In this document: one piece after another, positions 11,831 through 23,715 of the stretch
Layout of the letters: each line of letters opens with the position of its first letter
How positions within the stretch are numbered: the stretch's first letter is position 1
Source: Watersipora subatra
Lineage: Eukaryota; Bryozoa; Gymnolaemata; Cheilostomatida; Watersiporidae
Direction of reading: 5' to 3'
NCBI RefSeq assembly: GCF_963576615.1
Contig: NC_088711.1
Location: 61,608,248-61,672,247, forward strand
Length of the DNA stretch: 64,000 bases
Translations under genes and position numbers: made by a program
Notes under the pieces: generated by a model
The model's input: only the letters and a program-made list of their open reading frames with translations
Told to the model about the DNA's origin: nothing
Database searches by the model: none

Positions 11831-12295
11831 CTACAAACAATACACCCTGTTTGTATTCTACATTGGCATGTTCTATCTTACCTCCTGTGAATCTTCCCAC
11901 AGTTTTACAGGTTACAAGAGTCTCTGACTCCTTCAATAAGATGATAGCCAATGAACATCTGAATGGAGTGCCTCTTCTTGTTATAGCCAACAAACAGGAC
12001 TTACCAGAAAGCATTCATATTCCTGACATAAAAGCAGTGTTCAACACGAACGCTAGTAAACTTGGACTTTGGGACTGCAGTGTCATGGCTGTCAGTTCTC
12101 TTAAAGAATATGGTATTGATGAAGGTATAGAATGGCTGGTAAAGTGTCTGTCTCGCAACAGAAACCACCATCCTCCGACAGAACCTGAGCAGTGATTCAA
12201 ATTAATATATTAACTGATTCCTGTTTCTCTTTTTACGTCTACATAAGATTGGATATAGTAAGATTATTTACTCCTGTAATATTTAATGTCTGAGG
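11831..12295 (+). repeat. Extra copy of the ARFRP1 last-exon block, unit A only
   Basis: This block (splice acceptor, exon and ~100 bp of 3' flank) repeats 13669-14096 almost exactly. Unit B lacks it: there TTCTACAAACAG runs straight into TCTGAGATGTGACC at about 33460. A short TGTTTGTATTCTACA repeat occurs twice at the left junction. Confidence 0.75.
11911..12195 (+). pseudogene. ARFRP1-like GTPase, isolated last exon
   Basis: The segment follows a good acceptor (TTTTACAG) and encodes the C-terminal half of an ARF-related GTPase: LNGVPLLVIANKQDLPES (G4 motif NKQD), HIPDIKAVF, and GIEWLVKCLSRN near the end. ARFRP1 is a Golgi/trans-Golgi small GTPase. Here only the last exon is present; no P-loop exon lies upstream within 1 kb. 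Relative to unit B one base is missing near the exon start, so the frame entering from an intron would shift. It is the best preserved of the three G4 exons. Most likely a duplicated pseudogene fragment. Confidence 0.75.
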
Positions 12296-12299
12296 TGTG

Positions 12300-13316
12300 A
12301 CCAAAAACCTACTGTAGCTTTATTTGCTGGTTGAGCAAAAAATGTTTAACACAGATTATAGGGTGATGTCCCATGTCAACATTTTTCCAATTGCCCTTTT
12401 TAAGGCTTCCACTTTGTATCAGTGAAAAGTTTGTTTTGCTTATTGATGCTTACTTCGCATTGTCTTTAAATTGCTTTAAAACTGTAGCCGTATATGGAGT
12501 TGACCTAGCATAAAATGTGTGGCTTTCAACCATCTGAGTTTTTGCTGTGAAATATTTATTACATACTAAATAGTAGCCCATTTTTTATTCTAAAGAGTTA
12601 GATCCTAATCATGTGTAATCAAGAAGTTCTTCTCAATTAATAAACAGTAGAATAGCTATTAATAACATAAAACGTGTGGTCACTTACCTACATTGAATGT
12701 CAAGAACCAGTGACCAACTCATTGTTCTATTTATTTAATCTAATAAAATATTGCTGTCTGATAAACAAACACTTGTTTGCTGCAACATGCATCCTCATCA
12801 ATTAGTCATCAAGAGGCTCTTCATGGAAAATAGTCAAAGGCTGCTATTTATGTATAATGAAAACAATACTAGTTCTAGAATAGAACTTTTGGAAATCACT
12901 TGTGTAAGCAGACAACAACAGTCATGAGTGAGCCAGTCTTGGCTTCACCAGTTCAGTGTACTGGCTTCTTATTTAAGCTATTTTGTAATCAGCCCACACT
13001 TTTATGTGAACAGACACATTTGATGTTTGAAATATTGGTCTGCAGTTGGTTTCTTCTGTTCACCAATTTTAAAAGCTTGCGCAGGTTAAAAATTTAGAAT
13101 GATGGAAGAGGTACTGTACTCAGGTTTTCTAGCTCGGTGGGGACAGACCTTGACCTATTTTTTTATGGTAAAAGGCACAGGAACCTTTTTCTGCCCTGTT
13201 GTCATATGTAAGCTATTATACATATTGCATGCAGAGCCAAGTCTTTAGTAGCAAGTGTCATAATTGGTCTATCTTCACCATCTATGAATTCTTTTGCACA
13301 CCTTTTGCTTATGCAG
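12300..13316. other. Non-coding, paralogous to 33465-34490
   Basis: No gene. High similarity to unit B across most of the stretch; AT-rich. Confidence 0.5.
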
Positions 13317-14002
13317 AGTACTGACCATATACACCCTCCTGTCTGGTTTATACAAGCATCTCACACAAAAGGAGCAGTACTATGTACTCATTCTTGGCCT
13401 TGACAATGCTGGCAAAACAACTTATCTTGAGCAAACACAGACAAGGTTCAATAAAATCTATCGTCCTACAAATTTAGCACAAATTACTACAACGGCCAGT
13501 CTGAACATTGGTAAGATATATATCGGTAAGATGAGGTTCAACTTTTGGGACTTCGGTAATCAGTAGGAGCTACAGTTACTCCGGATAAGTACTATGAATA
13601 ATGCCATGCTGTTGTCTATATGATTGTCTCAGCAGAAACCGGCAGGTATTTTTAATCGCTTATTACTGCATTGGCATGTTCTATCTTACCTCCTGTGAAT
13701 CTTCCCACATTTTACAGGTTACAAGAGTCTCTGACTCCTTCAATAAGATGATAGCCAATGAAAATCTGAATGGAGTGCCTCTTCTTGTTATAGCCAACAT
13801 ACAGGACTTATCAAAAAGCATTCACATTCCTGACATAAAAGCAGTGTTCAACATGAGCGCTAGCGAATTTGGACTTTGGGACTGCAGTGTCATGGCTGTC
13901 AGTGCTCTTAAAGGAGGTGATATTGATGAAAGTATACAGTGGCTGGTTAAGCGCGTGTCCCGCAACAAGGACCACCATCCTCCGGCAGAACCTGAGCAGT
14001 GA
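13317..14002 (+). pseudogene. ARFRP1-like GTPase pseudogene, unit A
   Basis: Two exons with good sites (acceptor at 13316, donor GTATTT at 13646, acceptor TTTTACAG at 13717). Exon a encodes IYTLLSGLYKHLT, the P-loop GLDNAGKTT (G1) and FWDFG (G3); exon b encodes the C-terminal half. Defects: the expected start codon is ATA; a TAG stop falls just after FWDFGNQ (about 13564-13566); a base is lost soon after; another stop (TAA) follows; and NKQD reads NIQD in exon b. The family is recognisable as ARFRP1 rather than a generic ARF by the QKEQYY...LEQTQTRFNK stretch. Not functional as a GTPase. Confidence 0.82.
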
Positions 14003-15224
14003 TTCAAATTAATATATTACCTGATTCCTGTTTCTCTTTTTTCGTCTACATAAAATTGGATATAGTAAGATTATTTACTCCTGTAATATTTAATGTTCAA
14101 AATTTATGCTTTACATTTATATAGTGATAGTTGTTAGTCAGTGATGACTGGTTACATAAAGATATATATTGTTCCTGATAAAGAGTTGCAGTCTCCTTTA
14201 ACCATAGCAGATCACGGATTCGTATTTTCTCTACGCCAAATAGACTATTGCTGTATAGCTTTGTATATTTGTTTATAGAACAGCATATCATAGCACAGTA
14301 CTTGAAATAAACTAACTGCATTTAACTCACTAACTATTGTGGTTGTTGTGTAGAGTGTTTTCTAAACAGTATGCGTCCAGCTCATCTATGTATATCATAC
14401 CAACGATGGCTGCTGCTGGAGATTTTCACATCTGGTCATATCCTTCTAGAGATCTCATCATTCTGGAGAGTCTTATGAATCATCCTTCTCATATTATTAC
14501 GGCCATTCACATAATGCTTTCTTACAGTTTCTCTTTCATATAAATATGTCCTAAGTATATTATTTGTTAAACTTCATATTCCAAGTTACTTGATCAGGTG
14601 CTATATTTAGTTGAAATCACAATCATGTTAGAGTGTGCTTAGATTGTTGCTGACCGATATACCACAAGTCACAAGTTTTTGTTTTTGTTTTATAATCGAC
14701 ACACATGCTGATAGGGGAGTGAAAAAAGGCTGCAGTTTTACATCAACTGTTAAAGCGTGTCTATAAATTGTGTCTATGTGAAACCTTACGTAAGGCTAAT
14801 GACTAAATAATACAAATGTAAGTTAACATTTGGTTCAAGTTTATTGGCATATACTGGAACATGCGCGTCAATGCCTAAGAAAATGGCTTTCTGTAAATGA
14901 TATATTACTTGGAAGAGAATTAGATGTGTGAAAACAAGCACCAAATTAAGTTTGTTTATTCATCATTGATTTTTTACGACAGGCTATTCAGTAGTCTGTG
15001 GTGACTGCAACTTTACCAAACCCTTTGATGCCTCGGTAATACTTTGTGTAGATAATATTCCTAGTGTTTGGATAAATATATTTGTTGTGTTTTTGAAACA
15101 TACACAAACATTGTCATCATAGTTCTGTGAACCGCATTTATTATGTTAATATAACCTATATAAGGAATAACCACAGCTATACAAAAAAGTCAAAGTCACA
15201 CTACAGGGTGTTTGAAACAACATT

Positions 15225-15227
<3 letters not shown>
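14003..15227. other. Non-coding, downstream of both flanking genes
   Basis: No gene. Contains TTTATT at 15137-15142, i.e. AATAAA on the minus strand about 450 bp past the NTase-TPR stop codon; the same signal sits at 36341-36346 in unit B. It is a candidate poly(A) signal only. Confidence 0.4.

Positions 15228-15300
<73 letters not shown>
15228..15300. repeat. (TA)n microsatellite
   Basis: About 36 uninterrupted TA units. Unit B at the same place (36430-36450) has only a short ATATAGATATATA run, so the tract expanded in A or shrank in B. Confidence 0.95.
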
Positions 15301-15301
<1 letters not shown>

Positions 15302-15589
15302 CATAGGAAGATAGGAGGAGCACTCATATTAAAGAAATTAATTAATATATTAACTAAGACCACGTGATATATTATCTAATTATATAAACAGTATAAGAGA
15401 ATAACACTCATTCACATCTGAGTAGGATGATCCTAGTTAGTAAATGTTAAACTATGGAGTCAGTTATATATTAGTTCTATGGAGATGATGATGTTTGTCT
15501 TTTCTTCATGACAGCGAGCATTTTTATATTTTATATTGTCAACTATTGTTATTGTAAATTCTATCAACATCAACATGGTAAGTGAACTT

Positions 15590-18442
15590 TCAGTAACCAG
15601 CCTTTTGGATGTCTAATGCTTGCTTCTTATATTTTCTCGCATCTCTGTAGTGACCGAGTGAGTTGTGTGCTAAGCTGATGTGTAAGTAGCAGGACACAAC
15701 ATGCTTATGATCTGTGTTCTCTCCATACACAGCCTTTAGCATTTCTAGTGCTTTTTCGTGACATTCTAATGCTTTTCTGTAATCACCCAGTGAGCTGTGT
15801 GCTGACCCAATGTTATTGTAGCTGGTGGCAATAATGGTATGGTTGGTGTTTTCTCCATACACAGCTTTTTGCATTTCTAGTGCTTTTTCGTAATATTCTA
15901 ATGCTTTTCTGTAGTCCCCCAGTGTGTTGTGTACTGATCCAATGTTACTATAGCTAACAGCAATATCGATGTGGTTGGTGCTCGCTCCATACACAGCCTT
16001 TAACATGACTAGTGCTTTTTCTTCATACTCCATTGCTTTTCTGTAGTCACCCAGTAAGTTGTGCACTGATCCAATGTTACTATAGCTAACAGCAATATTG
16101 GCATGGTTGGTGTTTTCTCCATACACAGCTGTTTGTATGACTAGTGCTTCTTCGTAATATTCCAATGCTTTTCTGTACTTGCCCAGTGACTTGTGTACTG
16201 AACCAATTCTACAGTAGCTAGTAGCAATATCAGTATGGTTGGTGGCCTCTCCATACACAGCCTTTTGTATGACTAGGGCTTTTTCATAATATTTTAATGC
16301 TTTTCTGTAGTCACCCAGTGAGTTGTGTGCCAAGCCAATGTTACCGTAGCTAGTAGCAATATCCACATGGTTTTTGTTCTTTCCATACGCAGCCCTTTGC
16401 ATGACCAGTGCTTTTTTATAATATTCTAATGCTTTTTTGTAGTCACTCAGTGATATTTGTGCTGATCCAATGTTACCATAACTAACAGCAATTTTGGCGT
16501 GGTTCGTGTTTTCTCCATACACAGCCTTTTGTATGATTAGTGCTTCTTCGTAATATTCTAATGCTTTTCTGTAGTCACCCAGTGTGTTGTGTACTGAGGC
16601 TATGTTATTGTAGGTACCAGCAATATTGATATGGCTGGTGTACTTTCTATACACAGCTTTTTGCATGACGAGTGCTTTTTGATAATATTTCAAGGCTTTT
16701 CCGTAGTCACCCAATGAGTTGTGCACTGAGGCCATGTTATTGTAGCTAGTAGCAATATCGGCATGGTTGGTGTTCTCTCCAAACACAGCCTTTTCTATGA
16801 CTAACGCTTTTTCGTAATACTCCAATGCTTTTCTGTAGTCACCCTGAGAGTGGTGCAATGATCCAATGTTACGGTAGCAAACAGAAATATGGGTATGGTT
16901 GGTTTTTTCTCCATACACAGCCTTCAGTATCACTAGCGCTTCTTCATAGTTTTCTAATGTTTTTTTGTAATCACCCAGTGAGTGGTGTGCTGAGCCGATG
17001 TTACAGTAGCGAGCAGCAATTTTGGTGTGGTTGGTGTTCTCTCTATACACAGCCTTGTCCATGTCTAATGCTTCTTCAAAATATTCTAATGCTTTTTTGT
17101 AGTCACCCAGTGAGTGATGTGCTGACCCAATGTTACAGTAGCTAGTAGCAATATTGGTGTGGTTGCTTTTCTTTCCATACACAGCCTTTAGTATGATTAG
17201 GTCTTTTTCGTGATATTCTAATGCTTTTCTGTAATCACTGATTGAGTCATGTACTAAGCCAATGTTACTGTAGCTGGTGGCAATATCAGTATGGTTTGCG
17301 TATTCTCCATACACAGCCTTTTGCATGATGAGTGCTTTCCTGTGATGTTCCAATGCTTTTTTGTAGTCACTCAGAGAATTGTAAGCTGATCTAATCCTAC
17401 CATAGCTAACAGCGATATTGGCATGGTTAGTGTTTTCTCCATACACAGCCTTTTGTATCACTAATGCTTTTTTGTAATATTCCAATGATTTTCTGTAGTC
17501 ACTCAGTGTGTTGTGTACTGATCCAATGTTACCATAGCTAACAGCAATATCAGTATGGTTGGTATTCTCTCCATACACAGCCTTTTGTATGACTAGTGCT
17601 TTTTCAAAGTATTCTAATGCTTCTCTGTAGTCACCAAGTGACTGATGTGCTGAGCCCATGTTATGGTAATTAGCGGCAATATTGGTATGGTTAGTTTTCT
17701 CTCCATACACAGCCTTTAGTATGATTACTGCTTTTTTATAATATTCCAATGCTTTTTTGTAGTCACCCATTGCGTCATGTTCTAAGCCAATGCTACCGTA
17801 GCTGGTGGCAATATCATTTTGATTGTTGTCCTCTCCGTACACAGCCTTTTGTATGGCGAGTGCTGTTGTGTAATGTTCTAATGCTTTTCTGTAGTCACCC
17901 ATTGAGTTGTGTACCGAACCAAGGCAAACGTGGCTGCTAGCAATATTGGTGACGATTCTGTTTTTTCCATGTACAACTTTCAAAATTTCAAGAGCTTGTT
18001 CAGAAACATGTAATGCTTCACTGTAGTTACACAGTGATCGGTGTGTTAGACCAGTATTACGGTAGCTGTTAGCAATATCAGTGTGGTTTGCACACTCACC
18101 ATGTACAGCCTTGTGCATCTGTAACCCTTTGGTGTGATACTCTAATGCTTGCCTGTAGTTACCCATTGACTGGTATGTTGAACCAATTTTATCGTAGCAT
18201 TTTCCAATATCTGTGTTGTTAGTTCTCGCTCCATACATGTTTTGATTCATTTTCAGTCCTTGAGTAAAACACCTCATTGCTTTTTTCTGTTCACATAATT
18301 CCAAATATACTAAACCAATATTCTCATATGCGGTACTCTTATCCCTGTGATTGCTTTCAGATTCTTTTTCCATATTCAGATCTCTGCTTTTCGGTACACT
18401 TTTACTTTTCATCATATCTGACAGGCATTCATCATCCTTTAC
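15590..18442 (-). CDS. NTase-TPR protein, unit A, exon 3 (21 TPRs)
   Basis: A 2,853-bp exon, 950 codons plus stop. It follows a clear acceptor (TTTGTCAACAG, minus strand) and continues exon 2 in phase 0. After a 38-residue charged linker (VKDDECLSD...HRDKSTA) come 20 complete 44-residue repeats and a 32-residue last one. A typical repeat is Y-NIGS-H-SLGDYRKALEYYEKAL followed by KAVYGENTNH..IA, a TPR with a longer connecting loop, close to the kinesin light chain/nephrocystin-3 type. TPR arrays bind protein partners. Annotation tools may call it alone a 'kinesin light chain', but the splice sites join it to the nucleotidyltransferase exon. The first three repeats are the most divergent; the middle ones look homogenised. 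Confidence 0.88.
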   Translation of the reverse strand, partial: VKDDECLSDMMKSKSVPKSRDLNMEKESESNHRDKSTAYENIGLVYLELCEQKKAMRCFTQGLKMNQNMYGARTNNTDIGKCYDKIGSTYQSMGNYRQALEYHTKGLQMHKAVHGECANHTDIANSYRNTGLTHRSLCNYSEALHVSEQALEILKVVHGKNRIVTNIASSHVCLGSVHNSMGDYRKALEHYTTALAIQKAVYGEDNNQNDIATSYGSIGLEHDAMGDYKKALEYYKKAVIILKAVYGEKTNHTNIAANYHNMGSAHQSLGDYREALEYFEKALVIQKAVYGENTNHTDIAVSYGNIGSVHNTLSDYRKSLEYYKKALVIQKAVYGENTNHANIAVSYGRIRSAYNSLSDYKKALEHHRKALIMQKAVYGEYANHTDIATSYSNIGLVHDSISDYRKALEYHEKDLIILKAVYGKKSNHTNIATSYCNIGSAHHSLGDYKKALEYFEEALDMDKAVYRENTNHTKIAARYCNIGSAHHSLGDYKKTLENYEEALVILKAVYGEKTNHTHISVCYRNIGSLHHSQGDYRKALEYYEKALVIEKAVFGENTNHADIATSYNNMASVHNSLGDYGKALKYYQKALVMQKAVYRKYTSHINIAGTYNNIASVHNTLGDYRKALEYYEEALIIQKAVYGENTNHAKIAVSYGNIGSAQISLSDYKKALEYYKKALVMQRAAYGKNKNHVDIATSYGNIGLAHNSLGDYRKALKYYEKALVIQKAVYGEATNHTDIATSYCRIGSVHKSLGKYRKALEYYEEALVIQTAVYGENTNHANIAVSYSNIGSVHNLLGDYRKAMEYEEKALVMLKAVYGASTNHIDIAVSYSNIGSVHNTLGDYRKALEYYEKALEMQKAVYGENTNHTIIATSYNNIGSAHSSLGDYRKALECHEKALEMLKAVYGENTDHKHVVSCYLHISLAHNSLGHYRDARKYKKQALDIQKAGY
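15593..18328 (-). repeat. 132-bp coding tandem repeat (TPR array A)
   Basis: The conserved CACCCAGTGA block recurs every 132 bp, matching the 44-residue protein repeat. 20.7 copies. Inner copies share long identical stretches, so unequal exchange or gene conversion is likely. Confidence 0.95.
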
Positions 18443-19370
18443 CTGTTGACAAAGGTGTAACCATCAGCCATTTTTATACTAGACATTGATCATTATTTCT
18501 TGCTGATGAACAGATGCGAAAGAGAAATGTTAAGTCTATATCGATTTCTACACACTAAAATGTTATGTAACAAGTTTATATAGGTAGGTTGGCAAGTTAG
18601 TACAGAATCAGAGTTCTCCAACCTATTGTACCTAGTAAATTTATAGCAACCAAGTACATACAGGTTATAATATAGTTGTGAATTCTCTAACAACTTGTCA
18701 GAGATTTAGTAGAAGCAAAAGGGAATTACAAAAATAGCTGGCTGTCTAGTCTTTTAATTATAATAATGAACAAATATTTTCCAAATTTTGAGTTGGAATT
18801 TTAAGCATGTTCTGTTTCAAATGTTTTCCAATCATGTTGAGTTCACGTAGCTAATTTTTGAAGAAAATTGCTAGTTTAGCATAGCAATTTTGGCATTACA
18901 AGATTAATAATAATTAATAATTATTTGGCATCAATCATTCACATTCATCTTTGGAACTTGATACGTAAACTACAGGGGGACCAAAGTAGGTGAAAAATCA
19001 ATGTTGGATGTTGTCTACTTCAATAAACTCAATGATCTGTAGCTATTTTTTAAGATAGTTTTAAACTTGCAGCTGATAGTTCTAGTTAGGTTAAAATAAT
19101 GATTTAAAAATGTATACAAATTGCATTTTTATAAACAAAATTTTTAAAACACAATGTTGCCATAAAATATATTGATAATATAGTAATTGAGTAAAATATA
19201 GAATATAATAGATATTCCTCTCCAACCAACTTGATTGTGAGGGTCAGTAACATTGTAAAACAATGCATTGTTATTATTTAATTAAACATATAACATGTTA
19301 AATAATACATGCTAGCTAATATCTATTACTATTTACTGTAATGTCTATCTTAGGGATATTAAAGACATAC
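18443..19370 (-). other. Intron 2 of NTase-TPR gene A
   Basis: 928 bp between donor GTATGT (19365-19370) and acceptor CAG (18443-18445), minus strand. AT-rich, no features inside. Unit B intron 2 is 1,094 bp and alignable. Confidence 0.8.
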
Positions 19371-21140
19371 TTCTTTAAGCAGTTGCTGAGCACCTTTGTA
19401 GTCTCCTATCTCTTTACTGCAGTGTGCAGCTAAAAGTGCCCAAAGACTATGTCGATCATTTCCCTTGAGGAAGTGTTTAAAATATTCTAACGCGAGTTTG
19501 TAGTTTTTAGTGTAGTACAGAAGGTACACGCATAACTCGATGCGTTTTGTTTCAGAAAGTTCAGTTTGTGAATTTAGTTGAGGTGATAATGGCTTGCGCT
19601 TGAGCAATTCACAACACAAGGAGCAGCTGATTGAGTCAACTGGTTTACCAAGTGCTTTGCTTATCTCTGTTTTGGCTGCAGAATATTGACCTGTGAAATA
19701 GAGAACTTCTGCCTTTACCCAGAAGTCATTTTTAGGGACTCTAATATCTTCAAGTATTGAGGATATTTCAAGTTGCTCTTTGTTTTCAAATGGATCAGCT
19801 GGCTTAGGCATTTTTGAGTTGACAAATTCCTTGATGGGAATGAGTAAGCAGCCCATAAGTACTATCAAGTGTGCTGAAACAGCGTAAGATAACTCTCGAT
19901 TACCCTGATAATACTTGTCAATCTGTACATAGTCGGTCTGTGATTTCATCTTGAGATAAGCTGAAGTTCGTATGTATATAGCAAGAGCGAGGAGAATATT
20001 TAGGTACTGATGAGTGTCTGGTGACAGATGGCCTTGCTGTCGAAGCTCTGAATAGATATCCCAGGAGTGACAACAACTGAGTCCAAGACACATTTTCATG
20101 TTGTTAGCAAGTAGAGTCGGATATCTGAATATCTCTTCCTTCACCTTGACATTCAGATTAGCTGGTGGTTGAAACTCAGCAAACTCAGGCAAAAAATCAT
20201 ATTTATCCATGTCTTTTACAAATGATTCTAAACGTTTCATTCTGACAGACTGATTTTCTTTCGCACACTCTTCATACGATGCTCTTTCAGTAGTAAACTG
20301 TGTGTAGAGCTGACTGGTACCTTCTGCTTCTTCACTAGAAAGTATAACAATAGTAGAGGAGAGCATGTCAGATTTATCTCCTGCAAACCCATCAAATGGT
20401 TTCTCTGCTTCTTTTTTGTAGAGTTCCATGAGCTGTTCTACCGTTAGTGTCAGACTCAAACCTCCCTCCTTACCATTACCTGTTGGGATGTTACCAGAGT
20501 TTGTAGTGATTCCATCTATTCTGTAGCCACTAGCAGCCATCTTAGTCAACTTACTTAGCTCACTGTTTGTCTTCAACTCATCGATATCAAAGGACTTCAA
20601 AGGACTCTCACCTAGATTTCCTATTCTGAAGTAGCTGTCTACTGCTAGTTTTTCAAAATAATCTGATTCCTTCTCCACGATGATAGCGTATTCTAGATCA
20701 GAATAAGGAGTTGCATCGCCCTTTGCTATGGAACCTAATCCAATGATAGCAAACTTACACGGAGCTTCTTCATCCTTCTTCTTCAGCACATCAATGCTTG
20801 CTTGGAGAATTTTTTTAGATACAATCGCGAGTCTCTCACTGCAGGTTTTGCTAGCTGAGAAAACTTTCTGACTAAATTCTTCTGCATTTCTAAAATTGTC
20901 CTTACTGAATATGTCATCATCACTCACAGAATTTCCTGAAGCATCAAGAGCACTAAAGTCTTTCCTGGCATTTTCTCTATATTTCTCTAGAAGTTCCTTA
21001 TGTTTACTGATCATCTGCTGATGTTCATCATAACTGAGAGGATGGTTTCCTTTGTACCAACTTTCTTCTATGTCATAGACTAGTCTGCGTCTGTTGTCAG
21101 TTGGATTAAGAGTCACACTATAGTTAGCTAGCCCATGTGC
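19371..21140 (-). CDS. NTase-TPR protein, unit A, exon 2 (DUF294-like nucleotidyltransferase)
   Basis: 1,770 bp, 590 codons, open throughout, between acceptor TTTACAG and donor GAA/GTATGT. It starts AHGLANYSVTLNPTDNRRR. The NTase-fold signature is FAIIGLGSIAKGDATPYSDLEYAII: GxGS, then DLE as the metal-binding acidic pair. This resembles the DUF294/GlnD N-terminal group of nucleotidyltransferases. A helical region follows (YPTLLANNMKM...WDIYSELRQQGHLSP), similar in pattern to the DUF294 C-terminal domain, then a region of TPR-like helices (KLALEYFKHFLKGND) leading into exon 3. Substrate and reaction are unknown; family members move NMP groups onto proteins or small molecules. All motif residues are intact. 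Confidence 0.85.
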
Positions 21141-22375
21141 CTGTAAAGCAATATTTTAGAAGCTATAATTTTATAAGTTTAGATTTAAGAAAAAATAAGT
21201 CTGCAAAAAGATTTTTAAAAAAGTCTCATTTGCAGCAGTTTAAAAGAAGACACAGTATATATATGGCTAATTTCAGGAGAAAAAGCTAGGGGTGTTGGAG
21301 CATTTTTAGGGCACGGTTTTTCGCAATGATGATTGACTGTAAAACCTGTATTTTAATTCAATTGCCCTCTATTTTTCAGCCCTTCTCCCATGGTGGCATT
21401 TTGTTAGAGGGAAGGCTCAAATAAAGTGTTGCCTTGTTTTTTTCTAATCCCTTCAGAGTTTTGGTAAGATAAATTTAACCCTTTCACTGGCGACGCAAAT
21501 GCTGCCTATACTTAGCACTCTCCTTCGGGCAAAGCTACGCCAACTTTTCTTGATGCAAGAAATCTGGTGTACTTCTCTTTTAACTTGTTGTAGATCTTTA
21601 AATAAATATGCAGTGGAAATTTGATAAATATCCCTACAAATTTATATTCAATCAATGACTGTATAGCCAGAGTTGCAGTTTGTTGAGCTCTCAATTGTTT
21701 ATTTCATTCTTTATTTGAAAGCAGTTTTTATACCTACACTATATTTAACGATGCTGAAGTAAAGCTTATTGCACTCATTGATATGTTTGCTATTGCTTTT
21801 AGTCAAAAGTAGCTTTTTATGTGTAAGAGAAGATTTATGAGCATCAATCTATTGTAAGCCAAGTTTAGATAACCACAATGATGGTAACAAATAAATTGCT
21901 ATAAACCTAAAAGTTTATCAGTTCCATAATAAAAATCTATTAAATCCTACAAATGTGTAATCAAAAACAAGTGACGTAACCAAAACATGTTTATAACACA
22001 CACAAAAACGAAATTGAACTTTTTGAAATAAAAGTATTTGAAATGTTTTTTTGGCCAGTTGCGTTCTGATTGTTGCTTGCATTTGGAACCATTTTATATT
22101 TTTTTAGCTATTAAATAATTTTCAGCCTCTGTTGGCTTCAAATATGTTGATGCATTGCTGAACTAGTAGATATCAGCATCTAAACTATTTCTTTAGCAGA
22201 GCAAAAGTTTTACCCAATGCTATTTGAAAAACTTTTTGCTGCTCAATAATGTGAAACTTTTAGATGCATGTGAGCTACACACAAATTTTAGTCTCAAAAT
22301 AGTATATAGGCTACAGATTCCATCGTGACTGTCAACCAGTTTTTCAAGTATGTCGAAAAATCAAGATCGTGTTAA

Positions 22376-22870
22376 ATAATGAACTACTAGCCTGATACAG
22401 TTACTAATTATTGCCATAGTGTTGCTTTCATAGTTTCAACAAAAAAACCGTAAAGCTTTGGAATTAAAAAACGGACTTCGATGCAAATGTTGGCAATAAT
22501 AGCAATAATTTTTATTGATGTAGTTTATTGAGTAATTACTTAACACCATTTTCTGAACACTTTTATTGATCAATTATTATTATGGGCTCATTAAGATCAA
22601 AGAATGTCAAAGTGACAGTCATGTAATCATGTAGTCATGAACTACTAATAGCCTGATACAGTTATTAATTACTGCCATGGCAAAACTTTTAAAGTTTTAA
22701 CAAAAAAACCGTAAAGCTTTGAAATTAAAAACCGGACGTCGACGCCAACGGTGGCAATAATAGCAATATTTTTTATTGATGCAAACAAGTAATTACTTAA
22801 TACAATTTTGTGGACACTTTTTTATTGATCACTTACTATTATGGGCTCATTAAGATCAAAGAATGTCAAA
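22376..22870. repeat. Tandem direct repeat inside intron 1
   Basis: 22376-22625 and 22634-22870 share CCTGATACAGTTA, AAAAAAACCGTAAAGCTTTG and GGGCTCATTAAGATCAAAGAATGTC in the same order. The last part also matches 180-240 of this window, so it is an interspersed repeat family. Confidence 0.75.
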
Positions 22871-23049
22871 GAGACGGTCAGGTAGAAGTGGCATTCAATT
22901 ATAGGCTGGCGTTCGATTTTCATCCCTGTTCCTATAGTGGCAGCGTTCAAATAAAGGTAGCGTTAACACAAAGGTTTTACTGTAAGCTATTTATTGCTGT
23001 TAAGTGGCTTGGTTGCTAAACATTGGTAAAAGAGAACGATAGGAGGATG

Positions 23050-23690
23050 TTAAATTACAATGTGTATTAGATGGATTAATTTTAGCAAGGAAACAAAGAG
23101 GTGGAAGAAAAGGGAGATGAGAGGAAAAGGAGAGGTGAGGCTAGAAGAGTTACAGTAAAAGAGTGGAAAAAGAGTGGAAAAAGAGGAGAGGTGATGAAGG
23201 AGAAATGATAGGAGAGGGAAGAGGCAAGCAAAATGAGAGATGAGAAACACAGGACAAGTGATAGAGCTAATGACAGGAAAAAGAGAAGGGTAGATAAGGA
23301 GAGAAGAAAAATAAGGGGGAGGAGAAAGGGGAAAGGGGCACATGGAGAAAAGTTGGAGAGAAGGAGAGATGAGAAGAAAAAGAGATGGGGTGAAGGATAG
23401 AGATAGGTAGAGAGTGAGAGTGAAATAGTGAGACAGCATAACAGAAAGAAAAAGATAGCGAGAGAAAAATAGAAAGAGAGAGAGATAGCGAGGGAGAAAT
23501 AGAAAGAGAGAGAGAGCGATAACGAGAGAAAGAGAGAGAGAGAAAGAAAGAGAGAAAGAGAGAAAGAGAGAGAGAAAGAGAAAGAGAAAGAGAGAGAGAA
23601 AGAGATAGAAAGAAGAAAATAGAGAAATAGAGATAGAGAGAGGAAAGACAGAGATAAGAGCGAGGGTATAAAATTCTAAGAAATGTATCT
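23050..23690. repeat. Polypurine tract with (GA)n core
   Basis: About 640 bp almost free of pyrimidines on the plus strand, with a (GA)n/(GAAA)n core at 23450-23640. Unit B has only about 190 bp of milder purine bias at 41580-41770. The long minus-strand ORFs here (serine/leucine repeats) are translation of this tract beyond exon 1. Confidence 0.9.
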
Positions 23691-23715
23691 TTAAGGTAAT
23701 GTTTAAAGCAAGTAC

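Larger units (their letters stand above)
21141..23715 (-). other. Intron 1 of NTase-TPR gene A, repeat-rich
   Basis: 2,575 bp, against 570 bp in unit B. The extra length is a tandem direct repeat (22376-22870), a further repeat-derived segment, and the long polypurine tract. The ORF at 22810-23019 lies in this repeat and is not a gene. Confidence 0.8.

Noticed and set aside
16825-17940. Plus-strand ORFs opposite the TPR exon (Cys/Ser-rich repeats)
   Set aside because: They are antisense shadows of the 132-bp repeats; periodic pattern follows the TPR array.
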